From Bradyrhizobium sp. AUGA SZCCT0283 (GTDB taxonomy: Bacteria > Pseudomonadota > Alphaproteobacteria > Rhizobiales > Xanthobacteraceae), in the NCBI RefSeq assembly GCF_018130385.1, contig NZ_JAFCLU010000017.1, forward strand, positions 62,001 to 126,000: a stretch of DNA of 64,000 nucleotides. Reading direction: 5' to 3'. Below are positions 42,612 to 50,425 of the stretch, in pieces. Numbering within the stretch: the first letter of the stretch is position 1; each line of letters begins with the position of its first letter. The notes under the pieces are model-generated. The model searched no databases, was not told where the DNA came from, and saw nothing but the letters and a program-made list of their open reading frames with translations. The translations under genes were made by a program, and so were the position numbers.

Positions 42612-43577
42612 TCAGACTTTGATTAGCCGCAGCTTCGTGCCCCAGGGATCGGCGGTCTCGATGCCATCAGCGATCGTCGTAGCCGGCGCGCCCGCCTGCC
42701 GCAGGCGCAGCGTTTGGGCCTGCAGGATTTCCTGCGTCGCGACCTCCAGCGAAAACCACGCGAGCCCGGTGGCTGTGTCGTCGCGCGGGCCGGCGCCGGC
42801 GCTCTGCCAGACGTTGATCCCGAGGTGGTGGTGATAGCGCCCCGAGGAAAGAAACGCGGCGCCGCTTCGCTTGCGGGTCGGGTCGAAGCCGATGGCGCCG
42901 CCATAGAAGCGGTCGGCCCGTTCGAGGTCGCCGACGCGCAGGTGCATGTGGCCGATGCGTAAGTTATCGGGGGCCTTGGCATAGTTGGTCGTGTGCGTAT
43001 CCGTCAGCGCCAGCAGGTCGTCAATGTCGAGCTGGTCGGTTGCCATCGCCACCGAGCCGGCGTCCCATTTCCAGGTTTCGGGCGCGCGATCGGCATAGAC
43101 CTCGATGCCGTTGCCTTCGGGGTCGTCGAGATAGACGGATTCGCTGACGAGGTGATCGGCGAAGCCGGACAGCGGGATCCTGTTTTTCGCCGCGTGCACC
43201 AGCCAGCGCGCGAGATCCTTGCGCGTCGGCATCAGGAACGCGGTGTGATAGAGCCCCGCCGCATTCCGCGCCTCGCGTGCGGCGCCTTCGCGCCGTTCGA
43301 GGTCGAGTAGCGCCACGCCGCCGGAGCCGAGACGCGCGCTCGTGGGCGTGCGCTGCATCACCGTCAGGCCGATCGCGTCACGATAATAGTCGGCGACCTT
43401 GTCGAGATCGCGCACGCGCAACGTCACCATGCCGATCCGCATCGGCGTCCGGTTGGCGAAGGTCGGGCCGCCGCCGCCCGCCGTGCCCTCCGCCTGGGCT
43501 GCGGCAACGGCTGCCGCGTTCAGCGAAGAAGCGCCCGCAAGATGCAGCAGTGTACGGCGGGTGAGGTCGATGGCCAT
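42612..43577 (-). CDS. Exported two-domain VOC-family (catechol dioxygenase-like) protein
   Basis: This is a 321-residue protein with a Tat-type signal (MAIDLTRRTLLHLAGASSLNAAAVAAAQA). Two VOC domains follow (RIGMVTLRVRDLDKVADYYRDAIGL at about 46; RIGHMHLRVGDLERADRFYGGAIGF at about 210). Metal ligands of extradiol dioxygenases are plausible (YHTAFLMPTR, GNGIEVYADR, HHHLGINVWQS). A cytoplasmic homologue would be CatE-like; export through Tat would suit a metalloenzyme loaded before export. The ATG at 43577 begins the signal; an upstream start at 43622 overlaps vapC. Confidence 0.8.
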   Translation of the reverse strand: MAIDLTRRTLLHLAGASSLNAAAVAAAQAEGTAGGGGPTFANRTPMRIGMVTLRVRDLDKVADYYRDAIGLTVMQRTPTSARLGSGGVALLDLERREGAAREARNAAGLYHTAFLMPTRKDLARWLVHAAKNRIPLSGFADHLVSESVYLDDPEGNGIEVYADRAPETWKWDAGSVAMATDQLDIDDLLALTDTHTTNYAKAPDNLRIGHMHLRVGDLERADRFYGGAIGFDPTRKRSGAAFLSSGRYHHHLGINVWQSAGAGPRDDTATGLAWFSLEVATQEILQAQTLRLRQAGAPATTIADGIETADPWGTKLRLIKV

Positions 43578-43609
43578 GTTGGTTTCTCTCTTATCCGCCC
43601 GCGATGCTC

Positions 43610-44011
43610 TCAGGCGAGCCAATTCTCTACCTTCAAGCCGCGAATGCGTTTGAACTCATCTGTATTGGCGGTCACGATCGTGGTGCCGGTCGCGTAAGCA
43701 TGTGCAGCGATCAGCAGATCGTTTCCTCCAATCGGTTTGCCGGCCGCTTCGAGCTCCGCGCGGAGTCTGCCGTATTCGGTGTCGGCAGGTATGTCCAGCG
43801 GGAGCACGTCGATTTCGCCGAGCAGATCTTCAACCGCTTTGAGCAACCGCTCCGAACCGCTCCTCGCGCATCCATAGCGCAACTCCGCTGCGACAATGAT
43901 GCTCGTAAATACGTTGTTTTCTCCCACCTTGGCGATCCGCTTTGCTGCCTTGCCTTGAGGGTTCCTGATCAGGTCGGAGATTATATTTGTATCCAGCATG
44001 TAGCGGGTCAA
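43610..44011 (-). CDS. vapC: VapC-type PIN-domain toxin
   Basis: This 133-residue PIN ribonuclease has the acidic active site: Asp in YMLDTNIISDLI, Glu in VAAELRYGC, Asp in GGNDLLIAAHA, and Asp in VTANTDEFKRI. The final GLKVENWL is typical. VapC proteins cut tRNA or rRNA. It overlaps the antitoxin gene by 4 bases, antitoxin first, as usual for vapBC. Confidence 0.92.
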   Translation of the reverse strand: MTRYMLDTNIISDLIRNPQGKAAKRIAKVGENNVFTSIIVAAELRYGCARSGSERLLKAVEDLLGEIDVLPLDIPADTEYGRLRAELEAAGKPIGGNDLLIAAHAYATGTTIVTANTDEFKRIRGLKVENWLA

Positions 44012-44244
44012 AACACGTTCTCCGGCTTAGGCAACGGATCGTCGATGTCGGGGATGCCAGACTCGATCGGCTTCATTGTCTTGAGCAGGGCGACAAGTCC
44101 GCGCTTGCGCACGGGCTCGATCACCAGACGCTCGCCGTCGCGATGCATGATCGCCTCGTTACCCGGAAGTTCGAATTCGACGGGAATACGAACCGCTTGG
44201 TTACGGCCATTGCGAAAGAGCCTGACGTGCCGCTGGTCGGTCAT
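44008..44244 (-). CDS. vapB: VapB-type (AbrB/SpoVT-fold) antitoxin
   Basis: This 78-residue protein has an N-terminal swapped-hairpin DNA-binding domain (MTDQRHVRLFRNGRNQAVRIPVEFELPGNEAIMHRDGERLVIEPV). The C-terminal toxin-binding tail is proline- and acid-rich (IPDIDDPLPKPENVF). It represses its operon, and a strong palindrome lies just upstream at 44265-44289. Confidence 0.92.
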   Translation of the reverse strand: MTDQRHVRLFRNGRNQAVRIPVEFELPGNEAIMHRDGERLVIEPVRKRGLVALLKTMKPIESGIPDIDDPLPKPENVF

Positions 44245-44264
44245 TGCTGCATCTCACTGGAAAG

Positions 44265-44289
44265 ACGGCATATGCCGTAGACATATGCC
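44265..44289. promoter_or_regulatory. Palindromic operator upstream of vapB
   Basis: Perfect 8-bp arms GGCATATG and CATATGCC (44267-44274, 44282-44289) have a 7-base centre. A second perfect 14-bp palindrome, ACGGCATATGCCGT (44265-44278), overlaps them. They lie about 20 bases before the vapB start codon, the usual place for autorepression by VapBC. Confidence 0.65.
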
Positions 44290-44329
44290 AAAAGGAGCTG
44301 ATGTGCAAGAGCCCCCCGTCGCTTCCTCC

Positions 44330-44354
44330 GGAACCATCATTGCGGCAGGACGTT
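44330..44354 (+). promoter_or_regulatory. EcfG-type (general stress response) promoter
   Basis: GGAAC (44330-44334) and CGTT (44351-44354) are spaced by exactly 16 bases, the consensus of the alphaproteobacterial EcfG sigma factor. It lies 38 bases before the start codon of the secreted small protein at 44392. Transcription would start near 44360. Confidence 0.6.
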
Positions 44355-44391
44355 TGCCTCTCGCAAGCCATTTCAACGATTGGAGACCACA

Positions 44392-44676
44392 ATGACGCGC
44401 GTCGCGGCAGCGATCGTCGCTGGGTTGTTGAGCGTGAGCGCCGCAGCCGCCCAGTCCACCGGGACATCAGGCGCAAAGCCGGAGACGGCCTGTACGACGT
44501 CGCCGTCGGCAACGACGGGAAGCGGCGAGGAGAAGACCGCGAATTCGATGGCCGTCGAAAAGAGCGCGGTGCTGCCCGATGCCGGCGGCGCGAATTCCGC
44601 TGCACCGACGGTGCAGAGCGGTGGCAAGCCGATGAAGGTCAGCCCGGATTGCCCGCCGGACTCGAAGCCGAAGTAG
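44392..44676 (+). CDS. Small secreted Ser/Thr/Pro-rich protein
   Basis: This 94-residue product has a signal peptide (MTRVAAAIVAGLLSVSAAAAQ). The mature part is low-complexity, rich in Ser, Thr, Gly, Pro and Lys (TGTSGAKPETACTTSPSATT, EEKTANSMAVEKSAVLPDAG), ending KVSPDCPPDSKPK. Two Cys could form a disulfide. GGAG lies seven bases before the ATG. The EcfG-type promoter at 44330 suggests stress-induced expression in the envelope. Confidence 0.65.
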   Translation: MTRVAAAIVAGLLSVSAAAAQSTGTSGAKPETACTTSPSATTGSGEEKTANSMAVEKSAVLPDAGGANSAAPTVQSGGKPMKVSPDCPPDSKPK

Positions 44677-44724
44677 CGCCAGCGACTTGGCGTCGCTTCG
44701 ATCTACATCGGTGTCTCAGTCCAT

Positions 44725-46467
44725 TCATCCATTGATCATCTCCTGGTGCGCTTCCTGCGCCCCTCCGAGCAGCTTGACGTTAAGCTTGCCACTCGCGAAC
44801 AGCATGTCATCGAGTGCTTCGCCGATGTCGGCCAATCGGATCGTTGTCCCGACATCCCGGCCGATGCTGGCCTGCGCGGTGCGCCGCATCAATTCCTTGA
44901 TGAAGGCGGCGCTGACGCCCTTGGTGCGCCCGGCGGCCTCGCTGACGAGGGCCTCATCGAGCGCCAACCCCTTGCCGTAGAGCTGGATCAGCTTCTTGCG
45001 GCTGGCGTCGTCAGGTAGCGGGATTTCGATCGCCTGATCGATCCGGCCCGGTCGATTGGCCAGCGCACCCTCGAGTTGTTCGGGTCGATTGGTGGTGAGG
45101 ATAAAAAGAATGTCGGCATCCTCTTTCAAACCGTCCATTTCATTGAGAAGCCTGTTCAGCAGTGTCTCCTCGCAAGGTCCCATCGTCTCGCGATTGCGCG
45201 CGATGAGATCGACGTCCTCGATCACGACCATGGTCGGCTGCAGCAGGCGGGCAAGGTTCATGTAGGCCCCGAGCAACGCGATCTGGCCCGCCGTGATGAT
45301 CAATGTTGTGTGGCCGGGGAGGTTGCTGGCGAGATAACGGATGGTATGCGTCTTTCCGGTGCCGGGCGGTCCATACAGCAGGATGCCCTTGCGGGTAGAC
45401 TGTCCGAGTCGGCGCAGTTGTGTGCGGTCTTCCACAAAGTTCAGGACATTGCGGTCAAGCAACTTCAACGTCGCCTCGGGCAGAATCACGTTCGCGCGTT
45501 CAACGGGAGGGAGCCTGTGGACCATAAGTCCTCGCGAGCTTCCCCGATAATTTGCGCCCGCGTCAAAGGAGAGAACCTTACCGCGGTAACAATGGGCGGC
45601 GTCGACCGCTTTCTCGATATCGGAAAATGAGCGCCTCACAAACTCCGCACTTGCCGAACCGGCAGGAGCCAGGATTTCGATGCGAACGCCCGCTTCTTCG
45701 CCATGCTCGCGGTGAGCCGAGAGTAACACCGCATAGCGCAGGTCATCGGCGACGCACAGCCACAATCCATTGTCGAGGCATTTCACCGGCTCGGCCTCGC
45801 CGATCTCGACTTCCTGATATTGCGCCGGCGCAATGGCATGCGCGACGTCCCCAAACCGGCTCAGCGAAGCGAATGTGAGCGTTTCGTAGCGGTGACGCTC
45901 GTGAATGCCGAAAAAACGGAGCGGCGAGGCCGAAAACAGCTTGTCCACTGCAGCCTGAACGTCAGGCCGCATATGCCCGGGAAACTGTCGCGACGTCGCG
46001 ATCAATTGATCTTGGGGAATTCCGGCGAAATGCCACTCGATGGCCGCGCTGGCAAAGTGGAACTGCTTTGTTCGCGTGACGTCGATCAAATTATCCGTGA
46101 CAGCCAAGGTGCAGTCGTCGCAGATCAGCGTCGTCATGCGCACCAAACGGATTTTATCACCGGCGAAATTGCCGCATAGCTTGCAACGATCCGCTTCGAC
46201 ATTCTCGCCGGCTTCGGCTGTCATCACCAGCCGATGGCCCGACGCCAGGATGCGTTCTTGTGAGGCCTGCAGCAGCGCCTGTGCGACGGCACGCGGATAC
46301 GTTCCACAGACGGCCTTGCCCCTGATCTCGATCGTCGCCATCAGTTCGATGGCGTCGCTCACCGATTGGTTGAAGACCGAGCGTAGAAGGCCGATGACAA
46401 ATTCCTGCGGGGTATCTTTGTCGTCATGAATAACGAGCCGAACGTAACCAGCTTCAACGCCGTTCAT
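44725..46467 (-). CDS. ClpS-like domain, ClpX-type zinc finger and AAA+ ATPase in one protein
   Basis: This is a 580-residue protein. Residues 8-86 match the ClpS adaptor fold (VRLVIHDDKDTPQEFVIGLL, ELMATIEIRGKAVCGTYPRA, SGHRLVMTAE). Residues 95-119 form a zinc finger C-x2-C-x17-C-x2-C close to that of ClpX (CKLCG, LICDDC). Residues 130-330 are a middle region I do not recognise. Residues 360-490 are an AAA+ domain: Walker A GPPGTGKT, a Walker B-like IEDVD (acidic pair reversed, as in Bcs1), sensor-1 TTN and Arg-finger region NRPGRIDQ. There is no peptidase domain. Compared with E. coli ClpS, Asn34 is His14, Met40 is Gln and His66 is Glu47, so the N-degron pocket is altered. The start at 46467 has GGGAG eight bases upstream. 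It may recognise protein N-termini and unfold the substrate; this is inference. Confidence 0.85.
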   Translation of the reverse strand: MNGVEAGYVRLVIHDDKDTPQEFVIGLLRSVFNQSVSDAIELMATIEIRGKAVCGTYPRAVAQALLQASQERILASGHRLVMTAEAGENVEADRCKLCGNFAGDKIRLVRMTTLICDDCTLAVTDNLIDVTRTKQFHFASAAIEWHFAGIPQDQLIATSRQFPGHMRPDVQAAVDKLFSASPLRFFGIHERHRYETLTFASLSRFGDVAHAIAPAQYQEVEIGEAEPVKCLDNGLWLCVADDLRYAVLLSAHREHGEEAGVRIEILAPAGSASAEFVRRSFSDIEKAVDAAHCYRGKVLSFDAGANYRGSSRGLMVHRLPPVERANVILPEATLKLLDRNVLNFVEDRTQLRRLGQSTRKGILLYGPPGTGKTHTIRYLASNLPGHTTLIITAGQIALLGAYMNLARLLQPTMVVIEDVDLIARNRETMGPCEETLLNRLLNEMDGLKEDADILFILTTNRPEQLEGALANRPGRIDQAIEIPLPDDASRKKLIQLYGKGLALDEALVSEAAGRTKGVSAAFIKELMRRTAQASIGRDVGTTIRLADIGEALDDMLFASGKLNVKLLGGAQEAHQEMING

Positions 46468-46991
46468 GGAAAACTCCCGAAAATGAACTGAAGCAAAGCT
46501 GCCGGATGCAATCGAACAAATCAAGAACAAAGTTGTCGGACTGCCCGCCAAGGTTGCGGTGATCCGCACGGCTTTGATGCCGTCAAAGGCCCGCGCTTCC
46601 ACGCTATTTTCTCAAACGATTTCAATGTACGGACGTGGGTGCGGGGGAGCGATGGACACGAAATGTGCGCAAGACGACCGCACATGAAGCGTACGGCGAA
46701 GTCATATCCAGCCGTGATTGCGAGAGCAGCCAAGCAATCCACCTCTCCGCTTGCCGCGCCATGGGTTGCTTCGCTCCGCTGGCAATGACGGGAAGTGATC
46801 CCTGAGTTTCGGACCGCGCCATCGTCCCACCGCACACGGCGTGCTTTAGCTTTCACCCACGTCGCCGGCCGCTCACCCCAGCCTTTCAATTTCGCGATAG
46901 AAGCCATGCTCACATTCAAATTCCTTGTCCCTGTGCCGCGACCTATTGTCCATGCCAATTACCCCCGGAAGCGCAGAGGAAATTGAGCCCG
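46468..46991. other. Intergenic region with a palindromic repeat
   Basis: There is no supported gene. It contains repeat copy 2 (46712-46791). Open frames here are made by the repeat. Confidence 0.4.
46712..46791. repeat. Palindromic interspersed repeat, copy 2 (degenerate)
   Basis: The arms read CCGTGATTGCGAGAGCAGCC at the left and GGTTGCTTCGCTCCGCTGGC at the right, then AATGACGG. They match copies 1 and 3 with several changes, so the two arms no longer pair perfectly. Confidence 0.75.
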
Positions 46992-47558
46992 ATGGCGGAA
47001 GCAGCAAAATCACGGAGCGAGGCGGTGCCGGCGCTGCCGACGTGGCCGGACGAGATCTATCGTGTGCTTAAGGACGCCGGCATTCGTCAGGTCGCGATGG
47101 TGCCGGATGCCGGCCACAGCCGCCTGATCCGCTCCTTCGAGGCCGATCCCGAAACACGCGTCGTAACGCTGACGACGGAAGAGGAAGGCGTGGCGATGCT
47201 GGCGGGCGCGTGGCTCGGCGGCGAGCGCGGCGTTCTGCTGCTGCAATCGAGCGGTGTCGGCAACTGCATCAACATGCTGTCGCTGCCCGTCATTTGCCAC
47301 ATGCCGCTGTTGATGATCGTCACCATGCGGGGCGATTGGGGCGAGTTCAATCCGTGGCAGATCCCGATGGGGCAGGGGACGCGGCCCTCGCTGGAGGCGA
47401 TGGGCGTGATCGTGAAAAAGGTGGACGAGCCTGATCTCGTCGCCTCCACCGTGCAGGGCGCGGCGCACCTCGCTTTCAATACCTGGAAGCCGGTGGCGGT
47501 CCTGATCGGACAGCGCGTGCTCGGCGCCAAGAATTTCAAGGAGCTTGCCCGCAAATGA
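46992..47558 (+). CDS. ThDP-dependent decarboxylase, alpha (PYR) subunit
   Basis: This is a 188-residue protein with only the N-terminal PYR-type domain of ThDP enzymes (PDEIYRVLKDAGIRQVAMVP, the conserved Glu in LTTEEEGVAMLAGAWLGGER, GVLLLQSSGVGNCINMLSLP). Split enzymes of this form include sulfopyruvate and phosphonopyruvate decarboxylases. The partner gene follows with 4 bases of overlap. AGAGGAAA precedes the start; an in-frame TTG at 46983 is also possible. Confidence 0.82.
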   Translation: MAEAAKSRSEAVPALPTWPDEIYRVLKDAGIRQVAMVPDAGHSRLIRSFEADPETRVVTLTTEEEGVAMLAGAWLGGERGVLLLQSSGVGNCINMLSLPVICHMPLLMIVTMRGDWGEFNPWQIPMGQGTRPSLEAMGVIVKKVDEPDLVASTVQGAAHLAFNTWKPVAVLIGQRVLGAKNFKELARK

Positions 47559-48154
47559 CCAATCCCAACGCGCTTCTGCACCGCCGGGACGTCGTCAACG
47601 AATTGTTGCGCGATCGCGCCGATCTCCTCGTCATCGCCGGCCTCGGCGCGCCGAACTGGGATGTCTCCGCCGCCGGCGATCATCCCAACAATTTCCCGCT
47701 CTGGGGCGCGATGGGCGGCGCCTCCATGATCGGGCTCGGGCTGGCGCTGGCGCAGCCGAAGCGCAAGGTGCTCGTCGTCACCGGCGACGGCGAGATGCTG
47801 ATGAATGTCGGCTCGCTCGCGTCAATCGCGGTGGAAGCGCCGAAGAATCTGACGATCGCCGTCCTCGACAATGAGCGTTTTGGCGAAACCGGCATGCAGA
47901 AAACGCCCACTGCTTCCGGTGTCGACCTCGCCGCCATCGCCACCGCCTGCGGCATCCGCACCTCGCGTATCGTCCGCACGATGGCCGAAGTCACCGAACT
48001 GCGCGACCTCGCCCATGAGAGAAGGGGAACGGCCTTCGCGCAGATCAAGATCAATCCCGAGGCGCTGGTCTTCGTGATGCCGCCGGCGGATGGCGTGATT
48101 CTGACGACGCGTTTCCGGCAATCGGTGCTGGGAGACGAGGCGCTGTTTAATTGA
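47555..48154 (+). CDS. ThDP-dependent decarboxylase, beta (PP) subunit
   Basis: This is a 199-residue partner subunit carrying the cofactor-binding domain: VIAGLGAPNWDVSAAGDHPNNFPLWGAMGGA, then VVTGDGEMLMNVGSLASI and VLDNERFGETG, the GDG(x)n-N motif that binds Mg-ThDP. Together with the PYR subunit it forms a two-chain decarboxylase. Sulfopyruvate decarboxylase (ComDE) is the nearest type I recognise, so the substrate may be a 2-oxo acid with a sulfonate or phosphonate group. It converges with the LysR gene. Confidence 0.85.
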   Translation: MTNPNALLHRRDVVNELLRDRADLLVIAGLGAPNWDVSAAGDHPNNFPLWGAMGGASMIGLGLALAQPKRKVLVVTGDGEMLMNVGSLASIAVEAPKNLTIAVLDNERFGETGMQKTPTASGVDLAAIATACGIRTSRIVRTMAEVTELRDLAHERRGTAFAQIKINPEALVFVMPPADGVILTTRFRQSVLGDEALFN

Positions 48155-48163
48155 GGAGTGGCG

Positions 48164-49087
48164 CTACGCCGTCATGTTGATCTTCCACAGCCCTTCCCTG
48201 GAGAGATGCTGAATCTCCGACACAATCAGCGTCGCAATCGTCGTCGTCGCGATCGACGGCGGATGGGCGATCGGCGAGGCCAGGATCAGTTCGCGCGACA
48301 CCGAGGGGCTGACGGCCGCCATCTCCAGCCGTTTCGCCGCGACCTCGGTGCGGATGGCCGACGGCGGCAGCAGCGTGTAGCCGAGCCCTTCCTCCATCAG
48401 GCTGATCTGCGCCCGATAAGAATCGACCTCGATCATCGCGTCGAGCTTCAATTTCTCGCGCGCCAGCGCCTTCTCCAAGAGCGCCCGCAAGCCATGCGAG
48501 ATACTCGGCAGGATCAGCTTCTGCTTCACCAGCCATTTGAGGTCGACCTGCTTTCGCTTGTTCAGCCCCGACCCCGGCGGTCCGACGGCGACGATATCCT
48601 CGCGGCCGATCGACTGGACCTGAAGATGCAGATCCACCGCGGGGCCGTAGATGATCGCGAGATCCATTTCACCGCGGTGCAGCCACTCGACCAGATGCCC
48701 GCCATAGCTCTCCACGATGCGCAGCGAGACGTCGGGAAATTCGTTGATGACGCGGCGGGCGAACCGTCCGGACAGCACCGCGCTCACCGTCGGCACCAGC
48801 CCGAGGATGACGCGGCCCGACGGATTGCCGTTGGCCGATTTGAGGTCGTCGCTGACCTGTTCGATCTGGCGGATCAGCCCGGTGGTGCGGTCGAGCAGCA
48901 TCCGGCCTGCGCTGGTCAAGAGCATGCCGCGCCCGTTGCGGACGAACAGCTCGACGCGCAATTCATGCTCGAGCAGCTTGATGTGCCGGCTGAGCGCGGG
49001 CTGGGCGGCGCGCAGCCGGTCGGCGGCCTTGCTGAGGCTTCCGAGTTCGGCTACGGCCCGGAAAGTCCGCAATTGTTTGAGATCCAT
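48164..49087 (-). CDS. LysR-family transcriptional regulator
   Basis: This 307-residue regulator has an N-terminal winged helix (MDLKQLRTFRAVAELGSLSKAADRLRAAQPALSRHIKLLEHEL) and a C-terminal effector domain (GRVILGLVPTVSAVLSGRFARRV, GLRALLEKALAREKLKLD, ISLMEEGLGYTLLPPSAI). The start at 49087 is preferred to 49135. It lies between the ThDP genes (convergent) and the rhodanese gene (divergent, 35 bases between starts), so it probably regulates the rhodanese gene and perhaps the decarboxylase. Confidence 0.88.
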   Translation of the reverse strand: MDLKQLRTFRAVAELGSLSKAADRLRAAQPALSRHIKLLEHELRVELFVRNGRGMLLTSAGRMLLDRTTGLIRQIEQVSDDLKSANGNPSGRVILGLVPTVSAVLSGRFARRVINEFPDVSLRIVESYGGHLVEWLHRGEMDLAIIYGPAVDLHLQVQSIGREDIVAVGPPGSGLNKRKQVDLKWLVKQKLILPSISHGLRALLEKALAREKLKLDAMIEVDSYRAQISLMEEGLGYTLLPPSAIRTEVAAKRLEMAAVSPSVSRELILASPIAHPPSIATTTIATLIVSEIQHLSREGLWKINMTA

Positions 49088-49122
49088 AGCCTTCCCAAGG
49101 TGCCCATTCTGGAAGCCATCAT

Positions 49123-50379
49123 ATGCCGTTTTCAAAATCCCCGTCCATGACGGGTGCCTCCGTCACTCCCCAGCAAGTCCGCACCGCGCTGCTGCTGCGC
49201 GATGAAATCGCACTGCTCGATGTCAGGCACGAGGCCGTCTTCGCCACCGGCCATCCCCTGTTCGCCGCCAACATGGCGGCCGACCGGATCGCGCTGGAAG
49301 CCGAAGCGCGGTTGCCGCGCAAGGACGTTCCGGTCGTCCTCTATGATGACGGCGAAGACCTCGTCGGCGTAGCGGCGGATCGCCTGAAAGCCCTGGGCTA
49401 CAGCAACATCCACCAGCTCGATGGCGGGCTGCAGGGCTGGAAGCAGGCGGGCTTTGAGCTGTTCCAGGACGTCAATTCCTATGCCAAGGCCTTCGGCGAA
49501 CTGGTGGAGCATCGCCGCCACACGCCTTCACTGGCTGCCGAGGAAGTCAGCGCCCTGATGGCGAATGGCGCCAACATTCAAATCCTCGATGTCCGCCGGT
49601 TCGACGAGTACGCGACCATGAATATCCCGGGCTCGATCAGCGTGCCCGGCGCGGAGCTGGTGCTGCGCGCGGGCCGCGCCGCGCCGGACCCCGAAACCAC
49701 CATTATCGTCAATTGCGCCGGCCGTACCCGCTCGATCATCGGGACGCAATCGCTGATCAATGCCGGCGTCACCAACAAGGTGCGGGCGCTGCGCAACGGC
49801 ACGATCGGCTGGACGTTGGCCAAACAGAACCTCGAACATGGTGCGGGCAGGCGCGGCGAGATCGGCGCCATCGCAGGCGGCGAGGCCAACGCGCGCGACG
49901 TCGCCTATCGCGCCGGCGTCCGGCGTATCGGGTTTAAGGAAATCGCGGCACTGCAGGCGCAGGCCGACCGCACGCTGTATCGCTTCGATGTGCGCTCGGA
50001 GGAGGAATATGCCGCCGGCCATCTCGCGGGCTTCCGCCATTACCCCGGCGGGCAACTGGTGCAGGAGATCGACATGGCCGCCCCGGTGCGCGGCGCGCGC
50101 ATCGTGCTGACGGACAATTTGAAAGTCCGCGCCGACATGACCGCGTCCTGGCTCGCGCAGATGGGATGGGAAACCTATGTGCTCGAAGGCGGCTATGACG
50201 GCACGCTCGAGATCGGCCCGCCGCTTGTGATCCCAAAGCCCGATCCGTCACATCGCTACCGTCGTCCCTATGAGGGCACCGATATCAAGGAAAGCGCGAT
50301 GCAGGCCTATCTCGACTGGGAGTACGGCCTCGTCGAGCAACTCCGCCGCGACGCCACGCATGGATTCTTCGTGATCTGA
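49123..50379 (+). CDS. Triple-rhodanese protein
   Basis: This 418-residue protein contains three rhodanese domains (about 10-115, 130-250 and 270-370). Only the middle one has the catalytic Cys (IVNCAGRTRS). The first has YDDGED and the third LTDNLKV at the matching position, so both lack Cys and are probably structural or regulatory. The protein ends with a domain-like tail (QAYLDWEYGLVEQLRRDATHGFFV). It would transfer sulfane sulfur. It is divergent from the LysR gene. The sulfur link with the neighbouring sulfopyruvate-type decarboxylase is suggestive but unproven. Confidence 0.85.
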   Translation: MPFSKSPSMTGASVTPQQVRTALLLRDEIALLDVRHEAVFATGHPLFAANMAADRIALEAEARLPRKDVPVVLYDDGEDLVGVAADRLKALGYSNIHQLDGGLQGWKQAGFELFQDVNSYAKAFGELVEHRRHTPSLAAEEVSALMANGANIQILDVRRFDEYATMNIPGSISVPGAELVLRAGRAAPDPETTIIVNCAGRTRSIIGTQSLINAGVTNKVRALRNGTIGWTLAKQNLEHGAGRRGEIGAIAGGEANARDVAYRAGVRRIGFKEIAALQAQADRTLYRFDVRSEEEYAAGHLAGFRHYPGGQLVQEIDMAAPVRGARIVLTDNLKVRADMTASWLAQMGWETYVLEGGYDGTLEIGPPLVIPKPDPSHRYRRPYEGTDIKESAMQAYLDWEYGLVEQLRRDATHGFFVI

Positions 50380-50425
50380 TTGGCCGGTGACGATGCGTAG
50401 GACGGGTGGAGCGCAGCGATACCCA

